Shown here: in pieces, positions 1 to 10,402 of the stretch
How positions within the stretch are numbered: the stretch's first letter is position 1
Layout of the letters: every line of letters starts with the position of its first letter
Assembly (NCBI GenBank): GCA_963576785.1
Contig: OY756139.1
Span: forward strand, 434,001 to 498,000
DNA from: Chlorophyllum brunneum
Taxonomy: Eukaryota > Basidiomycota > Agaricomycetes > Agaricales > Agaricaceae
DNA: 64,000 nucleotides
Reading direction: 5' to 3'
Notes under the pieces: generated by a model
What the model saw: the letters and a program-made list of their open reading frames with translations, nothing else
Told to the model about the DNA's origin: nothing
The model's database searches: none
Program-made: the position numbers and the translations under genes

Positions 1-613
1 GAATAACCGACGCCAAGTCTCCAGGTCATTCTCATCTGTGCCGTAAGCAGCGTTGAACTGGAGCACTAGTGCATATTGGTACTCTAAAAGCGCCAGTTTC
101 CACAAGTCGCTTCGGCATCCCCACCACTTCTGTTGTTTCCTCAGCTTGTTCAACTGAGTAGCTACAGAGTTGGTACGGTCGCGATTAAAATCCGGGTACC
201 CGTCGAAGAAAGCGTCAACGTGCTGCAATCCCCGTTCCTGGATTGACATACTAGCCAGCTGCTGGTCAATCGTTTGATCAGAGGCTGGCGATTCGTGTTC
301 GGACACGGTTCTGCGGCCAAGGACGAAGGACATCTCGGCGGGTGTAAGGTCATCTTCTACGTATGACCCATTGACGGTCGCTGTATCCCCAGGCTCATCG
401 TATGAGGGATCAAACCGCCGGAACTGTGCCTTTTCGAGTCCGCTGAGCGCTTGCCTATGATCAGGCGAATGTAAAGGCCATCCCATCTCTTCGGTTAGGC
501 GATCGAACTGTCTTGCTGGGAGCTCACTTGGATCACAGACAAATCCTTCAAAGCCTTCAAAGAAGACCTGAACTGGATCTGTCCATGGAGCCACAGCGAA
601 ATCCTCGGGCAAG
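1..613 (-). CDS. Uncharacterised fungal family protein, copy 1 (partial, runs off the left edge)
   Basis: The minus strand is open without a stop from an intron acceptor (…TCTTTAG) at 614-615 down to base 1, about 204 codons. It reads two related blocks. The first begins DPVQVFFEGFEGF and continues to FDRLTEEMGW. The second begins VDAFFDGYPDF and contains QLNKLRKQQKW, LALLEYQYALVLQFN and YGTDENDLETWRRLF. The core 'ALV-QFN-YGTD-ND-W' signature is shared with the two copies to the right, so this is a tandem family. I know it only as a recurrent hypothetical protein of Agaricomycetes with no assigned function. A 5' exon probably lies on the minus strand within about 725-835, where another coding-like stretch (…SQPLYKVWSDATVKLLI) is seen, but its donor phase does not join cleanly, so the start is unresolved. 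Confidence 0.65.
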
Positions 614-1215
614 CTAAAGACATAATGTGAGCTTATGGTTCAGGGGATATTTGAAATTACGATTACATTGGTTCTTCTACCCATGGTTTACTACTCATCT
701 TTACTTGCAGATATAAGCAGTTTCACAGTTGCGTCGCTCCAGACTTTGTATAAAGGTTGGGAAGGATGACGGTCCCCATCTACTGAGACGAGAGCCTTTA
801 TTAATTGGTAGCACACGTGCCCTACTTCTTGTTCTCATGACCCCAGCTAGTTTACCATCGAACCCTCTCGAATGCTACGTAAGTCTCCTTCTGCCTATCT
901 TTCTCACGAATGGGATGGTCTGCGGAACTAAAATAACGATGCACAGTCAAGAGAAGTCTGTGGTGCACAGTCGTTGTCCAAAGCCAGATCTTGTGCCCTT
1001 CTTTGAGAACAGCCTGGCCGTAACCCGCTCAGATCACACTGACTGACACTGTATTGTCCTTAATGAAAAGCAATTGATGATATCAGATACTCGTACTTGC
1101 TCAACTACCTTTGACAATCTGACTCAAGAATAATAACACCGGCAACCCGATTCCATTTCATTCCTGAGTTCTGGAGTAACAAGCATACAATGTTGAGTAA
1201 CAATCGTCGCTGGTT
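614..1215. other. Spacer with a possible 5' exon of copy 1
   Basis: About 600 bp between copies 1 and 2 of the tandem family. The minus strand of roughly 725-835 has a stop-free coding-like stretch that may be an upstream exon of copy 1. Nothing else is supported here. Confidence 0.3.
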
Positions 1216-1824
1216 CTAGGGAAGATGACGGCCTCTCCTCTTCTTCTTCTTGTTCCCCCGATTGTGGTGACTTTGTGCAGGATCCCGGCGATCCGGGTTG
1301 GGCTCCATGATATTTCGAAGAAGATACCTCAACAGGCTTCCTGCTTCGACATGGTTACGGGGGAATATCTTTTTGTGTTGACGCGTGTACTCGCTCAGAG
1401 CGATCTCGTTAGGAAAGTGTACAATCACTCTGGTAGGATCATGTCTGGCATCAATAAGATCGATGAGGTTGATGAACTTCCCGCTGATAAGCTGCGTATA
1501 TCCCAATCAATGAGTGAAATGTCCCTCGCAAACTACCGTAGTGCTCACTTTCTTGCACCCTTCAACTGTACCCGGAAGATCTGTGATACCAATCTGCTGA
1601 AGTAACGTGTGCCAAGCATCCAAGTCGTTGTCGTCATTCGAGTAGGTCGTGTTGAACTGCCTAACCAGGGCAGTTAGATACCCTTCCCATGCTTCGTCGT
1701 TCTCGGCGTCACCCCTTTCCCATCCAGCCTCTCCGCGTAATCGTTCAAACTGTTGCGAGGCTGACTGCAGTGCTATATATTGAAACCAGGCATACTGGCG
1801 GAAGAACACTTCGAGAGGCTCCAT
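1216..1824 (-). CDS. Uncharacterised fungal family protein, copy 2
   Basis: Two minus-strand open stretches join across an intron of about 55 bp near 1480-1536. The donor is a GT near 1536-1530 (GTAGTT/GTTTGC); the acceptor is the AAG before TTCATCAAC. Exon 1 starts MEPLEVFFRQY and carries FERLRGEAGW and ALVRQFNTTY. Exon 2 carries FINLIDLIDA, ALSEYTRQHKKIFPR and LLRYLLRNI, and ends in a basic tail (GNKKKKRRGR). The order (FF..Y, GW, QFN..Y, L-D-W, NLVDLVD-like, ALSEYT…IFPR, LLRYLLR) is that of a common Agaricomycete hypothetical family. It is full length by comparison with its neighbours. Function is unknown; no membrane segment or signal peptide is visible. Confidence is good for gene and strand, moderate for the exact splice sites. 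Confidence 0.65.
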
Positions 1825-2160
1825 CCTTATAGCCTGATCTAGGTGCTCTAGTCAGATAACATGGTGGGTAATTCAGGTGGAATGTTACAATCTGATACTG
1901 CACAATCTCCAAGAGAAGCCTCTCCACTCGTTGTGATTCGAGTGCAGATGATTCAGTCAGAAATGTCCAGCAGTAGACTCTTGCACGGGGCTCTTGTTTT
2001 AGAGTCCCAGACAAGTGGCGTTTAGGGGAGTCAGCTTAGTGAGCGTCTTCTCACAGGCTTTAAGTAAGGTAGCTTGCAATTGATTCTCACGCATAACAGT
2101 TTAACGTAAGTGTGCTCCAAGATTCAAATACCCACGTCCAAACCTGGTGATACAGAGTTT
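1825..2160. other. Spacer, no feature seen
   Basis: About 340 bp upstream of copy 2. Short open frames on both strands have no recognisable motif. Confidence 0.4.
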
Positions 2161-2648
2161 CTACTTCTGGTACTTCCTTCGTTGATTACCTGGGTAAGCA
2201 ATTTGACGGAGAAGAGATCTGGGGGTCCCTCCCGCCTTGGCCTCTTCTCTCGGAAAGACGCCGCGTGCATCTTGCGTGTACTCACTCAGGGCGTTCCAAA
2301 AACAGAAGAGCTTGACGGTCCGAGTCAAGTTTTCCCATGTCGAGTAGGTCGACGAAGACAACAAAAAATCCTTCCCAAATCTATGAAATCAATCATCACC
2401 TAGTATTTCGGCGTTCTGGTAAAAGGGCTCAGTCATACCTTCCTCCAAGATTAAGTGGCGCCCAATAGGGGGACCGATGCCATGTGCGCCATCACGACGA
2501 GCCAGTTATTGATACCATTGACGTCTGTTCCATACCACGCGTTGAACTGGGCCGGAGCAAGTTCGAACGCTGGATTTACGACTCTCCTATAACATAATTT
2601 TCGTCCCCCTCCTTCGGTCACTCGAACGTACTGGTAAAACACCTTCAC
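2161..2648 (-). pseudogene. Uncharacterised fungal family, decayed copy 3
   Basis: Minus-strand remnants of the same family as copies 1 and 2. Around 2450-2560 it reads AQFNAWYGTDVN followed by a W-rich stretch. Around 2160-2260 it reads ALSEYTQDARGVFPREEA then SLLRQI. Between them is an intron-like segment (GTATGACT…TACTAG) followed by a VMIDFIDL block matching NLIDLID of copy 2. The blocks lie in different frames with intervening stops, so no continuous product is possible. It is best read as a tandem duplicate that has lost function. Confidence 0.6.
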
Positions 2649-4567
2649 CCGTCGACTCTGACTAAATCCCGGGGGATGCTATACATCATACGCGTAGAGA
2701 GAGATTGGCACTGGGCCAAAAAAGTGTGTCACCGAGCTTTATTTTTACCATCGATCAAGGTGGAGGTAGACAAGAGGCGCTTTTCCTCCCACTTATTGTC
2801 ATTCGACGGTTGCCGAAAACTGACATTTACTCACCGCTGGTACTCCCATCTCGGACTCCAATGGTCCACAAAGGACCTGACCTGGTCCGTCTCCAGCCCT
2901 ATAGTTCCCGGTGACGAGATTGAATAAGCACGCCACTATCTGACCACGCTGGGAATGTGAGCTGATAGTGAATTCAGACCCTGCACCGCAAGGAGAAGAC
3001 GATGCGTGACGGAATAATTTATTGCATCTTGGACACTGCTGGAGAAGGTGTCCAATCTCTCCGCAGGTGCCGCCATGATCTGGGGACTGACAGACTAGTC
3101 GTGATAGGGTGAAGTATGCGATAAACCGGGTCAACGGCACTTCTTATGGTATTTTGTAATTCCTGTGCACTAGCACCCCGGAGACAGATCCGAATCCTTT
3201 GTTTGACAGAGTTTCAAAGCGCCGATGACATCTTCTCCTAGCAGAACTATTTTTTCGAATCAGCGATTCATCATAATTGACGAGAGGGGCTTACGAGGTG
3301 AGGCATGAAAAATCTATGAGAATGTACCAATGTCGTTAAGATGTATTGTGCAGTCGTCATCTTTTTCATATAAACATCCTCCGAAACGGAGTGCCAAGGA
3401 GTCTGCGGTGGCGCAAATTCACCCTCTGGATCTTAATTTCAAGGACCGTAGGACACTAATTCGTCCTCTGACCTAATCACTAGGGTCAGGGACATCTACC
3501 CAGCTACTAGTGCTCGTTCACTTCCTGAAGTGTGTTGAACCGTGTAGGTGGCAGAGAATTCTGGAGATTGGATCTGACTTACTGATGATAATGAAGTTCC
3601 GAAATCGACGGGCGCGGGGTCAGTGTGAAAAGAGTAGAAGCACGTCCCGCACGTTCTGTGGGCAGCAACTATTGAGGTTGGCTATCTGACCGATGGAACG
3701 CGAGTTTAGCGGTTGATATACCTGTGAAAAGGAGTTTTGGTAGGACTCATACCAGTAGCGGACCCCGGGTCAGGTGGAATGCGGAGTCATTTCACACATT
3801 AATAAACCGTTGCCATCATGAGCACTCAGCTTTAAATGCCGGCTTGTTGAACGGCATATGGCCCGTAAGCTAGGCCATGCGAAGCACTCACCCGCAATTG
3901 AGTTACATCCGAGTCGGACGATCAAAGTTAGTCGCCCGCACACCAGGTGTGATTGTTGAATTAGAGGAACTTAATCTTCTCGAAATTCGCACCACGGTAC
4001 GTATTAAGGCCATTCCATTCACTGCTACCTCCCGAGATGCAGTGCCCAGAACGAGATCTGCCAGAAAACCTGGACAGGCCTCAATTTAGGCCGTAAAATG
4101 GGTCGTCCGTCAGCTCACCTCCTATCTGAATCCGAGGCGCGACGTAATCTCGAGTCCGAAACTTTGCGACAATCCTTGATTAATAATACAAGCTTTCCAG
4201 TGATGTCGTGGTTCGACTGCACTGACTTCAGCGTCGATCACTTTGTAGGAGAATTTTTCTCTTGAGGCAAGTGCCAAGATGATAGGCGTGCCGTGTGGGC
4301 GACCAGGGTGTCGGAAAGTCTGATCAGCAATCTTCGTAGACAAGTTCCTCAACTGCAAGTTACCAAATAGGGAGGTCCGACTCGGGCCTCCCTGGATCTA
4401 TTTTAGGAGTGATGTATTGATGGCCCGTGCCCTCTGACCTCATCGCAAGCTTTCCCGCTTGCACCAAGCGCTTATGACTTGCTACTTTTGTGTATGGTAT
4501 TCGAAGATGGGGTATAAGACTGAAGTTCAATAACCACAATCCAAAAAAGCCCGTCTTCTGGACGGTC
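2649..4567. other. Long non-coding stretch, no supported gene
   Basis: Nearly 2 kb with only short overlapping open frames. The minus frame at 2799-3140 contains a CxxxGHxxxxC-like run but no complete zinc knuckle. The plus frame at 3877-4089 (70 codons) has no recognised motif. I see no repeat, tRNA or retroelement signature. Confidence 0.4.
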
Positions 4568-7011
4568 ATGTCCTTCGCACACCCGATCACCGCTGCGACA
4601 GGGCTCGTCGCCATCTGCCTCTTTTTCTTTTCTCTAAGGGCCCAAGAACGTCGTTTACGTCTCAGGGTAGCGATGCCACCTGGCCCTCAACTTGGATGGC
4701 TCGGGTTAGGCGATAATCGACGTGACATTCCAGATCGCCAACCTTGGAAGGAATATGCCAATTGGCATCGACAGTACGGTGAGTATTCTGTTTCTCGACC
4801 AGTCGGGCTCAGTGATGAATCCAATTTTGAAGGACCGGTCGTATCTGCGGTGGTGGGACATACGAATATCATCGGTAGGCAACTCACCCTTGGCCGTGGC
4901 TGGGGTTTCATTCTTCCGGTTTTAGTCCTAGGAACCATCAAAGTGGCCACTGACCTCTTGGAAAAGCGAGGGAGTATCTACTCCAGTCGAACGAGAGACA
5001 TAATTGGGCGAGTTTTTATCCATGTAAAATAATACCGAACTTGAACAATCTTACCAGGGGAGAGATCCTTTCAAAGTACATGAGAGGAGTCGGGATGCCC
5101 TATGGAACAAAATGGAGGAATTGGCGGTCGGCAAGTGCCCTTTGGCGGCCATATCGGTGCAAATGATGGCTAATCTTGCCACATAGCTCATCCACGCGGG
5201 GCTCTCTGTTGAGTCGTCCAGAAGCTATAAATCCCTCCAATCACTGGAGGCGCGAATCTTCTTAAGGGATCTACTGGACGAGAAAGATCCAAATTTATAC
5301 CCACTCCATGTTCGCCGGTTAGTCCACCTGGTGTCCTTGTCCTATATTTACTCATAGATTCTTAAACCTGGGTCATAGGTTCGCTGTGTCAGTTGTCACA
5401 AGCGTAGGCTATGGGAAACGGGTGAAAACTCTCCGAGACGAGATTGTCCTGGAGAATATGGAAATTGACAGCTGTGAGCTATACTTCTGGTCGGCAATAT
5501 CCACCCGGACTCAATACGAACAATTTGTTTGACAAGACTTTCTCAAGTGAGTCCTAAGGCCTAAGACCTAACGACAATCTGGCATCCAACTGAGAATTCT
5601 TTGTTAAAATCCAGAGTATTGTAAGGCACCCTGATATTCCCGCCTTGTGACAGCGCACTGACCATGAACTCTGTTAGATCCGTTCGATCCATTGTCGAGT
5701 TTGTAGGTTAGGCTTTGCTTGGTCTGCAACATGTCGCTTATCGTTTGAAGTGGCCGATCCTTTTGCGCCTCCCTGTACGAAACAATACTCCTATGCTTTT
5801 ACCGTATATTCATTCACATCTGCTCAGGAGCCTCTACAATGGTTCCGCTGGACGCCCGAAAGAATACGCCTCCGCGATGCGAGGATATATATGAAATACC
5901 TAGACCAGGTACGAAGCCGTGTTGAAAATGGAACCGCAATGCCATGTATTGCCGTGCGCGGCTTGGAGAGACAGCAAGAATGGAATCTAAACGATGTGGA
6001 GCTTGCGTATGCTTGTTCAGCTCCCTGGCAAGCAGGGGGATCCTCTGTACGCTCCCCCACTTCTCCCTTGGGTGTTTTTTGTTGACCATTTTTTGGGCGT
6101 CAGACCACTGCATCAATTCAGGTTTTCATCAGTACGTTTTTGTCCTCCTGTCCTTCCATGGCCTTAACTAATATATTTCAGTGGCTATGCTACTCTTCCC
6201 TTCAGTCATGCGCAAAGCCCAGGAAGAAATCGACTCCGTAGTTGGGCGAAATCGCCAACCCGATTTCGAGGACCTGGACGATCTTCCTTATACACATGCG
6301 TTGGTCAAGGAAGTCCAACGATGGCGTCCAATTCTCCCGCTTGCAGTGGCCCATAGCAATATTCACGCAGATGAATACGAAGGGATGTTCATTCCAAGTG
6401 GAAGCACGATATACGCGAACGTTTAGTAAGTGGGTCCTGGTCCTTGTGACTCTCGATTTAATTTCCCAATTTTCCTCGTGACTGGTTGCAAACTCCATTC
6501 AATAACTTAGCATGATGGCGCGAGACCCTGAGGTTAGTTCTAACCCTGACCCCTTGCTGCCGGACCTTGACGACATGTTCAGATGTTCCCGGACCCTGAC
6601 GAATTCAGACCTGAAAGATTCTTGGGACCGAGTGCCCTTCCGACGTTTACAGCTGGGTTTGGGTTCGGACGAAGGCAATGTCCCGGCATGCATATCGCTG
6701 TAAATTCGCTGTTCATACTGGTATCAAAGTTCGTCCCATTTATTGGCCCCCCCCCAGCGTTTTGAAGCGCCTGACGAAATTTGTCCCTTTATTCCAGGCT
6801 GATTTGGGCGTTTGACATCCAACCTCGTATCAATACATTGACAGGCCGGCCTATTCTTCCTGATCCCGATGACATGGTTGGAAAGCTAGTTTTGATGCCG
6901 AAGGATTTGGCCTATACCCTGGACTTGAGAGGAGATCGCGAGCAGACCACTGCTGTGATTCTTTCTGAGGCTGAGAGAGCCGAGACAGAGGCCCTAGAGT
7001 GGAGTGCATGA
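4568..7011 (+). CDS. Cytochrome P450 monooxygenase
   Basis: A heme-thiolate oxidoreductase, ER-anchored in this family. The ATG at 4568 is followed by a hydrophobic anchor (about residues 3-23) and a proline-rich hinge (MPPGPQLGW). Later exons give DLLEKRGSIYSSR, RDLLDEKDPNLYPLHVRR, the I-helix region AGGSSTT, the K-helix ExxR (KEVQRW), the PERF motif (FRPERF) and the heme loop FGFGRRQCPG with its cysteine. The stop is at 7009-7011. Junctions include a GC-AG intron (5131-5186), a 28-nt exon (6104-6131), and introns 6047-6103, 6132-6181 and about 6729-6797. The region around 5480-5820, between the C-helix and the PLQWF block, could not be joined with confidence, so a lesion there is possible. 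The fold and family are certain; the substrate is unknown. It resembles the OrdA-like P450s common in mushrooms. Confidence 0.82.
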
Positions 7012-7916
7012 TGGCTATAGCCCTCATTGCTTAAAGGAGACTATCCGAGGCGGACATTTCGTCTGGATGATTTAATTCTGTGCTCGCATCGGTTGTAAAA
7101 GGAGCAAATACCCTCACATTATCATGCTACGACCAATAAAGTATACCTACTCTGATCAGGGATAGATGCGATGTGAGAGTAGTAGTTATGTGCCTTGGCA
7201 AGCGCGTCATTTCATGAGACCGATTATTCGGAAATACAGTTTCGAGATCGGCACACAAGATACAATGACAGCATGACCCCGAACTTAGAAACACGTTTAC
7301 AAATGCCGTCGCTCTCTACCAGCCAATACCCAAGCACGAACCATGGGACTATAAAGACCAACATTCATTGGCGATCCGTCATCGGACCCCATGCACATGG
7401 TTTGCATGGTCCGGCTGCCCAGGCTTGGTCTCTGACCTCATCGGCAATCAATATTAACCCGTTCTTTCGCTCCTTCCTTTACTAGTCGACAAGGTGGTGT
7501 AATGCAGATGTCACCTGAGCTGAGCCACTCATGCAACATAGTTGACTCAGTCGGGTGATAGGCATCAGGACTTCGTCCATCCAAAGTCACCAAAAGTGAG
7601 ACTGTCAAAACCAGGAGACGGTATTTTTAAAGAGATATGTAATGCTCTCTGTATTAATGGCATAGCCCTTATCAATGCAACCTACTATCCTTTCGAACAA
7701 CGGTGGGGGTGGGAATTGACTAGTTTGCACCCAAGCAACTTGGTGCCACCGTTGAATACTCCTGCCAGTGAGGGTGCGCTGAAACCAGATACTCAATGAA
7801 TCCGAACCTCTCTTTCTCATTATCTAACTAGTGTAGAACAAAATGTTCCTAAGCCCTGCCGTCCCGATACACCACAAATCCCGGTTCCGGTGGTAGCTTC
7901 GAGACTAAACATCTAC
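7012..7916. other. Spacer, no supported gene
   Basis: About 900 bp between the P450 and the convergent DJ-1 gene. Plus frames at 7195-7485 and 7542-7799 have no recognisable domain, splice structure or compositional bias. Confidence 0.4.
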
Positions 7917-8624
7917 TCAGCAATTTAAATCAATTCCCTCCAGCAGCTTTGCCCAAACATCTGGCACATCAGGCCTCGGCGTCTCTTCACTGAAGGACTT
8001 GACCAGCTCTACGATCTCATGATCAAAATGAACTCTAGCAAACTCCGCCGCAAGATCCAAGCCGGCCGTAATTCCAGCTCCACTCCAGATCTTTTTATCT
8101 ACAATCCACCTCCTGTCACCAATCCAAGTCACTTCTTTACGAAGCCGATGTGCCAATGCATGTTCGCGTAGGGAGTATTTGTTGGAACAAACACGATGAC
8201 CGTCTAAGATGCCAGTTGGGGCAATGGCGAGAGAGCCCGTACAGACGGTCAACAAAGCTCGGAGCTTTGGAACCCATGTTTGTAAAAAGTGAGTACAGTC
8301 TGGGGAAAGGGGTGCATCTGGGTCTGGGCCCGGAACGATGATATAGTCGAGGTGGTGGGGAGGGTTTTTGAAGGTGTGAGTAGGGAATTGTTTGGGCCCA
8401 GAGGTCGGATGAACAGCAACATCAAGTGATTCACCGATATAGTACCAGTGCATCTCGGTGGCTTTGGCGATTAAGTGGGCCGGAGCAGCGATAGAGGTGA
8501 GCAGGGCTTTGGAATGGTTGTTGATGTAGTCAACTGGTGCAGCTGCATCGAGTAGTTGGTAGCCTGGCAGCATCACCAAACCGATGTGGATGGTTTTTCC
8601 GGCAAGGGATTCGTATGTGGACAT
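7917..8624 (-). CDS. DJ-1/PfpI family protein, copy 1
   Basis: A single-exon 235-residue protein of the DJ-1/PfpI (class I glutamine amidotransferase-like) superfamily. The N-terminal strand and loop read IHIGLVMLPGYQLLDAAAP. The nucleophile elbow is LLTVCTGS with the predicted catalytic cysteine at residue 128. The segment SGAGITAGLDLAAEFAR follows in the usual place. Such proteins include isonitrile hydratase-like enzymes, glyoxalases and redox sensors; this sequence alone does not choose among them. No signal peptide, so probably cytosolic. A TATATAAG box lies 63-70 bp upstream of the ATG. A close paralogue, also single-exon, follows on the same strand, indicating tandem duplication. Confidence 0.9.
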   Translation of the reverse strand: MSTYESLAGKTIHIGLVMLPGYQLLDAAAPVDYINNHSKALLTSIAAPAHLIAKATEMHWYYIGESLDVAVHPTSGPKQFPTHTFKNPPHHLDYIIVPGPDPDAPLSPDCTHFLQTWVPKLRALLTVCTGSLAIAPTGILDGHRVCSNKYSLREHALAHRLRKEVTWIGDRRWIVDKKIWSGAGITAGLDLAAEFARVHFDHEIVELVKSFSEETPRPDVPDVWAKLLEGIDLNC

Positions 8625-8686
8625 TGTCGAGTGCTAAGCGTTGATTGTCTGGGGGAGTGTTTGTGTGGCAGACACAACGAAACCGG

Positions 8687-8694
8687 CTTATATA
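8687..8694 (-). promoter_or_regulatory. TATA box of DJ-1/PfpI copy 1
   Basis: TATATAAG on the minus strand, 63-70 bp upstream of the start codon at 8624, a normal spacing for a fungal TATA promoter. No equally good box is seen at copy 2. Confidence 0.5.
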
Positions 8695-9204
8695 CCCAGC
8701 CAAGCTGTTGACGGCGAAAGGATACCGACGTCAACGGTTATGACCTGTTGTACTTGATGGCCTAGTGCTGCGGCCTGCGTAATATCGATAGATGGAGCCT
8801 AGTATTTCGAATCCGAACACCAGGTCCGTAGCGGAGGTTTGGGTCTGCGGGACAGGAGAGCGGTCCCATAATAGGCCCGGCTATCAACAGATGGCAGAGG
8901 GCTAGGTTTAGTTTTTTCTTTGATTCAGGTTCCAGATGGACGCGTCGGACGACAAATGGCACAACCTTGCTGCTTGATAAGCCGCTGGTATCTGAATGAG
9001 AGTGCCTAAAATATGCGGATTGGTCATATAGATCGCTTGGTTAGAGAATACAGTAATACCGAACACTCTGAGTAGCCAGCGGCCGCAAACTTTTATCATC
9101 TCGCCGTAAGGGATTCACCTCAATGATTTGACTAATTTACAACAGCGGAATCGGGTTCATCCGTTCCTCGTTATTTCATCATAACATCAGCTCCCATTAA
9201 ACCA
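8695..9204. other. Spacer between the DJ-1 paralogues
   Basis: About 500 bp holding the promoter side of copy 1 and the 3' flank of copy 2. No further gene seen. Confidence 0.4.
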
Positions 9205-9909
9205 TCAATTCAAATCAATTCCATCCAACAACTTCGCCCAATCATCCGGTTTATCAGGCTTCGGCGTCTCCTCACTAACAGCTTTTACCAACTCCACAAT
9301 CTCAGGATCAAAATGCCTCCTAGCAAATTCAGCGGCAAGGTCTAATCCAGCAGTTATCCCAGCTCCACTCCATATCTTCTTATCTACAATCCATCGTCTA
9401 TCACCAATCCACCTCACCTCCTTACGCAATTTCTTGGCCAAAACGAGCTCTCGCAACACCCATTTGTTCGAGCAAACGGAATGTCCGTCTAGGAGCCCAG
9501 TCTGAGCAAGAGCAAGAGAGCCTGTACATACGGTCAACAGGGCTCGAAGTTTTGGAACGTATGTTTTGAGGAAGCTAGTACAGCCCTCAGAAAGGACAAT
9601 ACCAGGATCTGGACCGGGAACGATAAGGTAGTCGAGGTGTTTCGGAGGATCTTTGAACGTATGTGTTGGGAGTTGAGCGGGTCCCGAACTTGGTTGGATA
9701 GGCGTGTCGAGGGACTCGCCGATGTAGTACCAGTGCATTTCGGTGGCTTTGGGGATTAGGTGTGATGGAAGGTGGTAAGCTTCAACCATGGCTCTCGAAT
9801 GGCCATTGATGTAGTCAACAGGTGCGGCAGCATCGAGGAGTTGATACAAGGGAAAGAGCAGGAGGCCAATGTGGATGGTTTGGCCTACGAGGGATTCGTT
9901 GCTGGACAT
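9205..9909 (-). CDS. DJ-1/PfpI family protein, copy 2
   Basis: A 234-residue single-exon paralogue of the gene to its left. It retains LLDAAAPVDYIN, the elbow LLTVCTGS with cysteine 128, SNKW, DRRWIVDKKIWSGAG and GLDLAAEFAR. Identity to copy 1 is clearly high along the whole length; the main divergence is around residues 40-75 and in the loop before the elbow. Both copies are open and keep the nucleophile, so both are probably functional. Their different loops near the active site leave room for different substrates. It is divergent from the ABCF gene that starts at 10403. Confidence 0.9.
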   Translation of the reverse strand: MSSNESLVGQTIHIGLLLFPLYQLLDAAAPVDYINGHSRAMVEAYHLPSHLIPKATEMHWYYIGESLDTPIQPSSGPAQLPTHTFKDPPKHLDYLIVPGPDPGIVLSEGCTSFLKTYVPKLRALLTVCTGSLALAQTGLLDGHSVCSNKWVLRELVLAKKLRKEVRWIGDRRWIVDKKIWSGAGITAGLDLAAEFARRHFDPEIVELVKAVSEETPKPDKPDDWAKLLDGIDLN

Positions 9910-10402
9910 CTTTTGTTGGGAAAGACGATCGGGTTTGGGCTGAGATAAAGGGAATCACGGACATTAGGAAGTACCGACGAGCTATGTATATGTATAAGAG
10001 ACCTTGCAATTACCCTTATGAAAGGATCACAGCCAGGTCACGGTGTGGTCCTGGTAACGTCAGTGTCATACAAAGGTGAAGCGAACACCACGGATTTTAC
10101 TGGAACTGATTGATTACTGACTCGGAAATCACATTGAGACCTAGATCCGATATGTCGCACTATATGATATGATTCGAAAGAATCCTAAAATATGCACCAA
10201 GACGAGGAGTTGTAGCGCCATCGGCAAGGGGAGCTGTAAGTTGAGGATCTAAGTTTGTCATTGTTGACTTGAGATTCATATCCCATCGGTTCCGTCTCGA
10301 TGTGTGACTCCAAGTCAATGACCATACAAATTCTCCGAAATCGTGGCTGAGTTTCATCCCATCTCACTCCCAGAAACTTGAATTGTTCGAATTTGATATA
10401 TC
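9910..10402. other. Divergent intergenic region (DJ-1 copy 2 / ABCF)
   Basis: About 490 bp that must hold both promoters of the divergent pair. No strong TATA or other element stands out. Confidence 0.4.

Noticed and set aside
2799..3140. Zinc-knuckle-like CGEIGHLLQQC run in a 113-codon minus frame
   Set aside because: Spacing does not match CCHC (C-x2-C-x4-H-x4-C) and no gag or other context is present.
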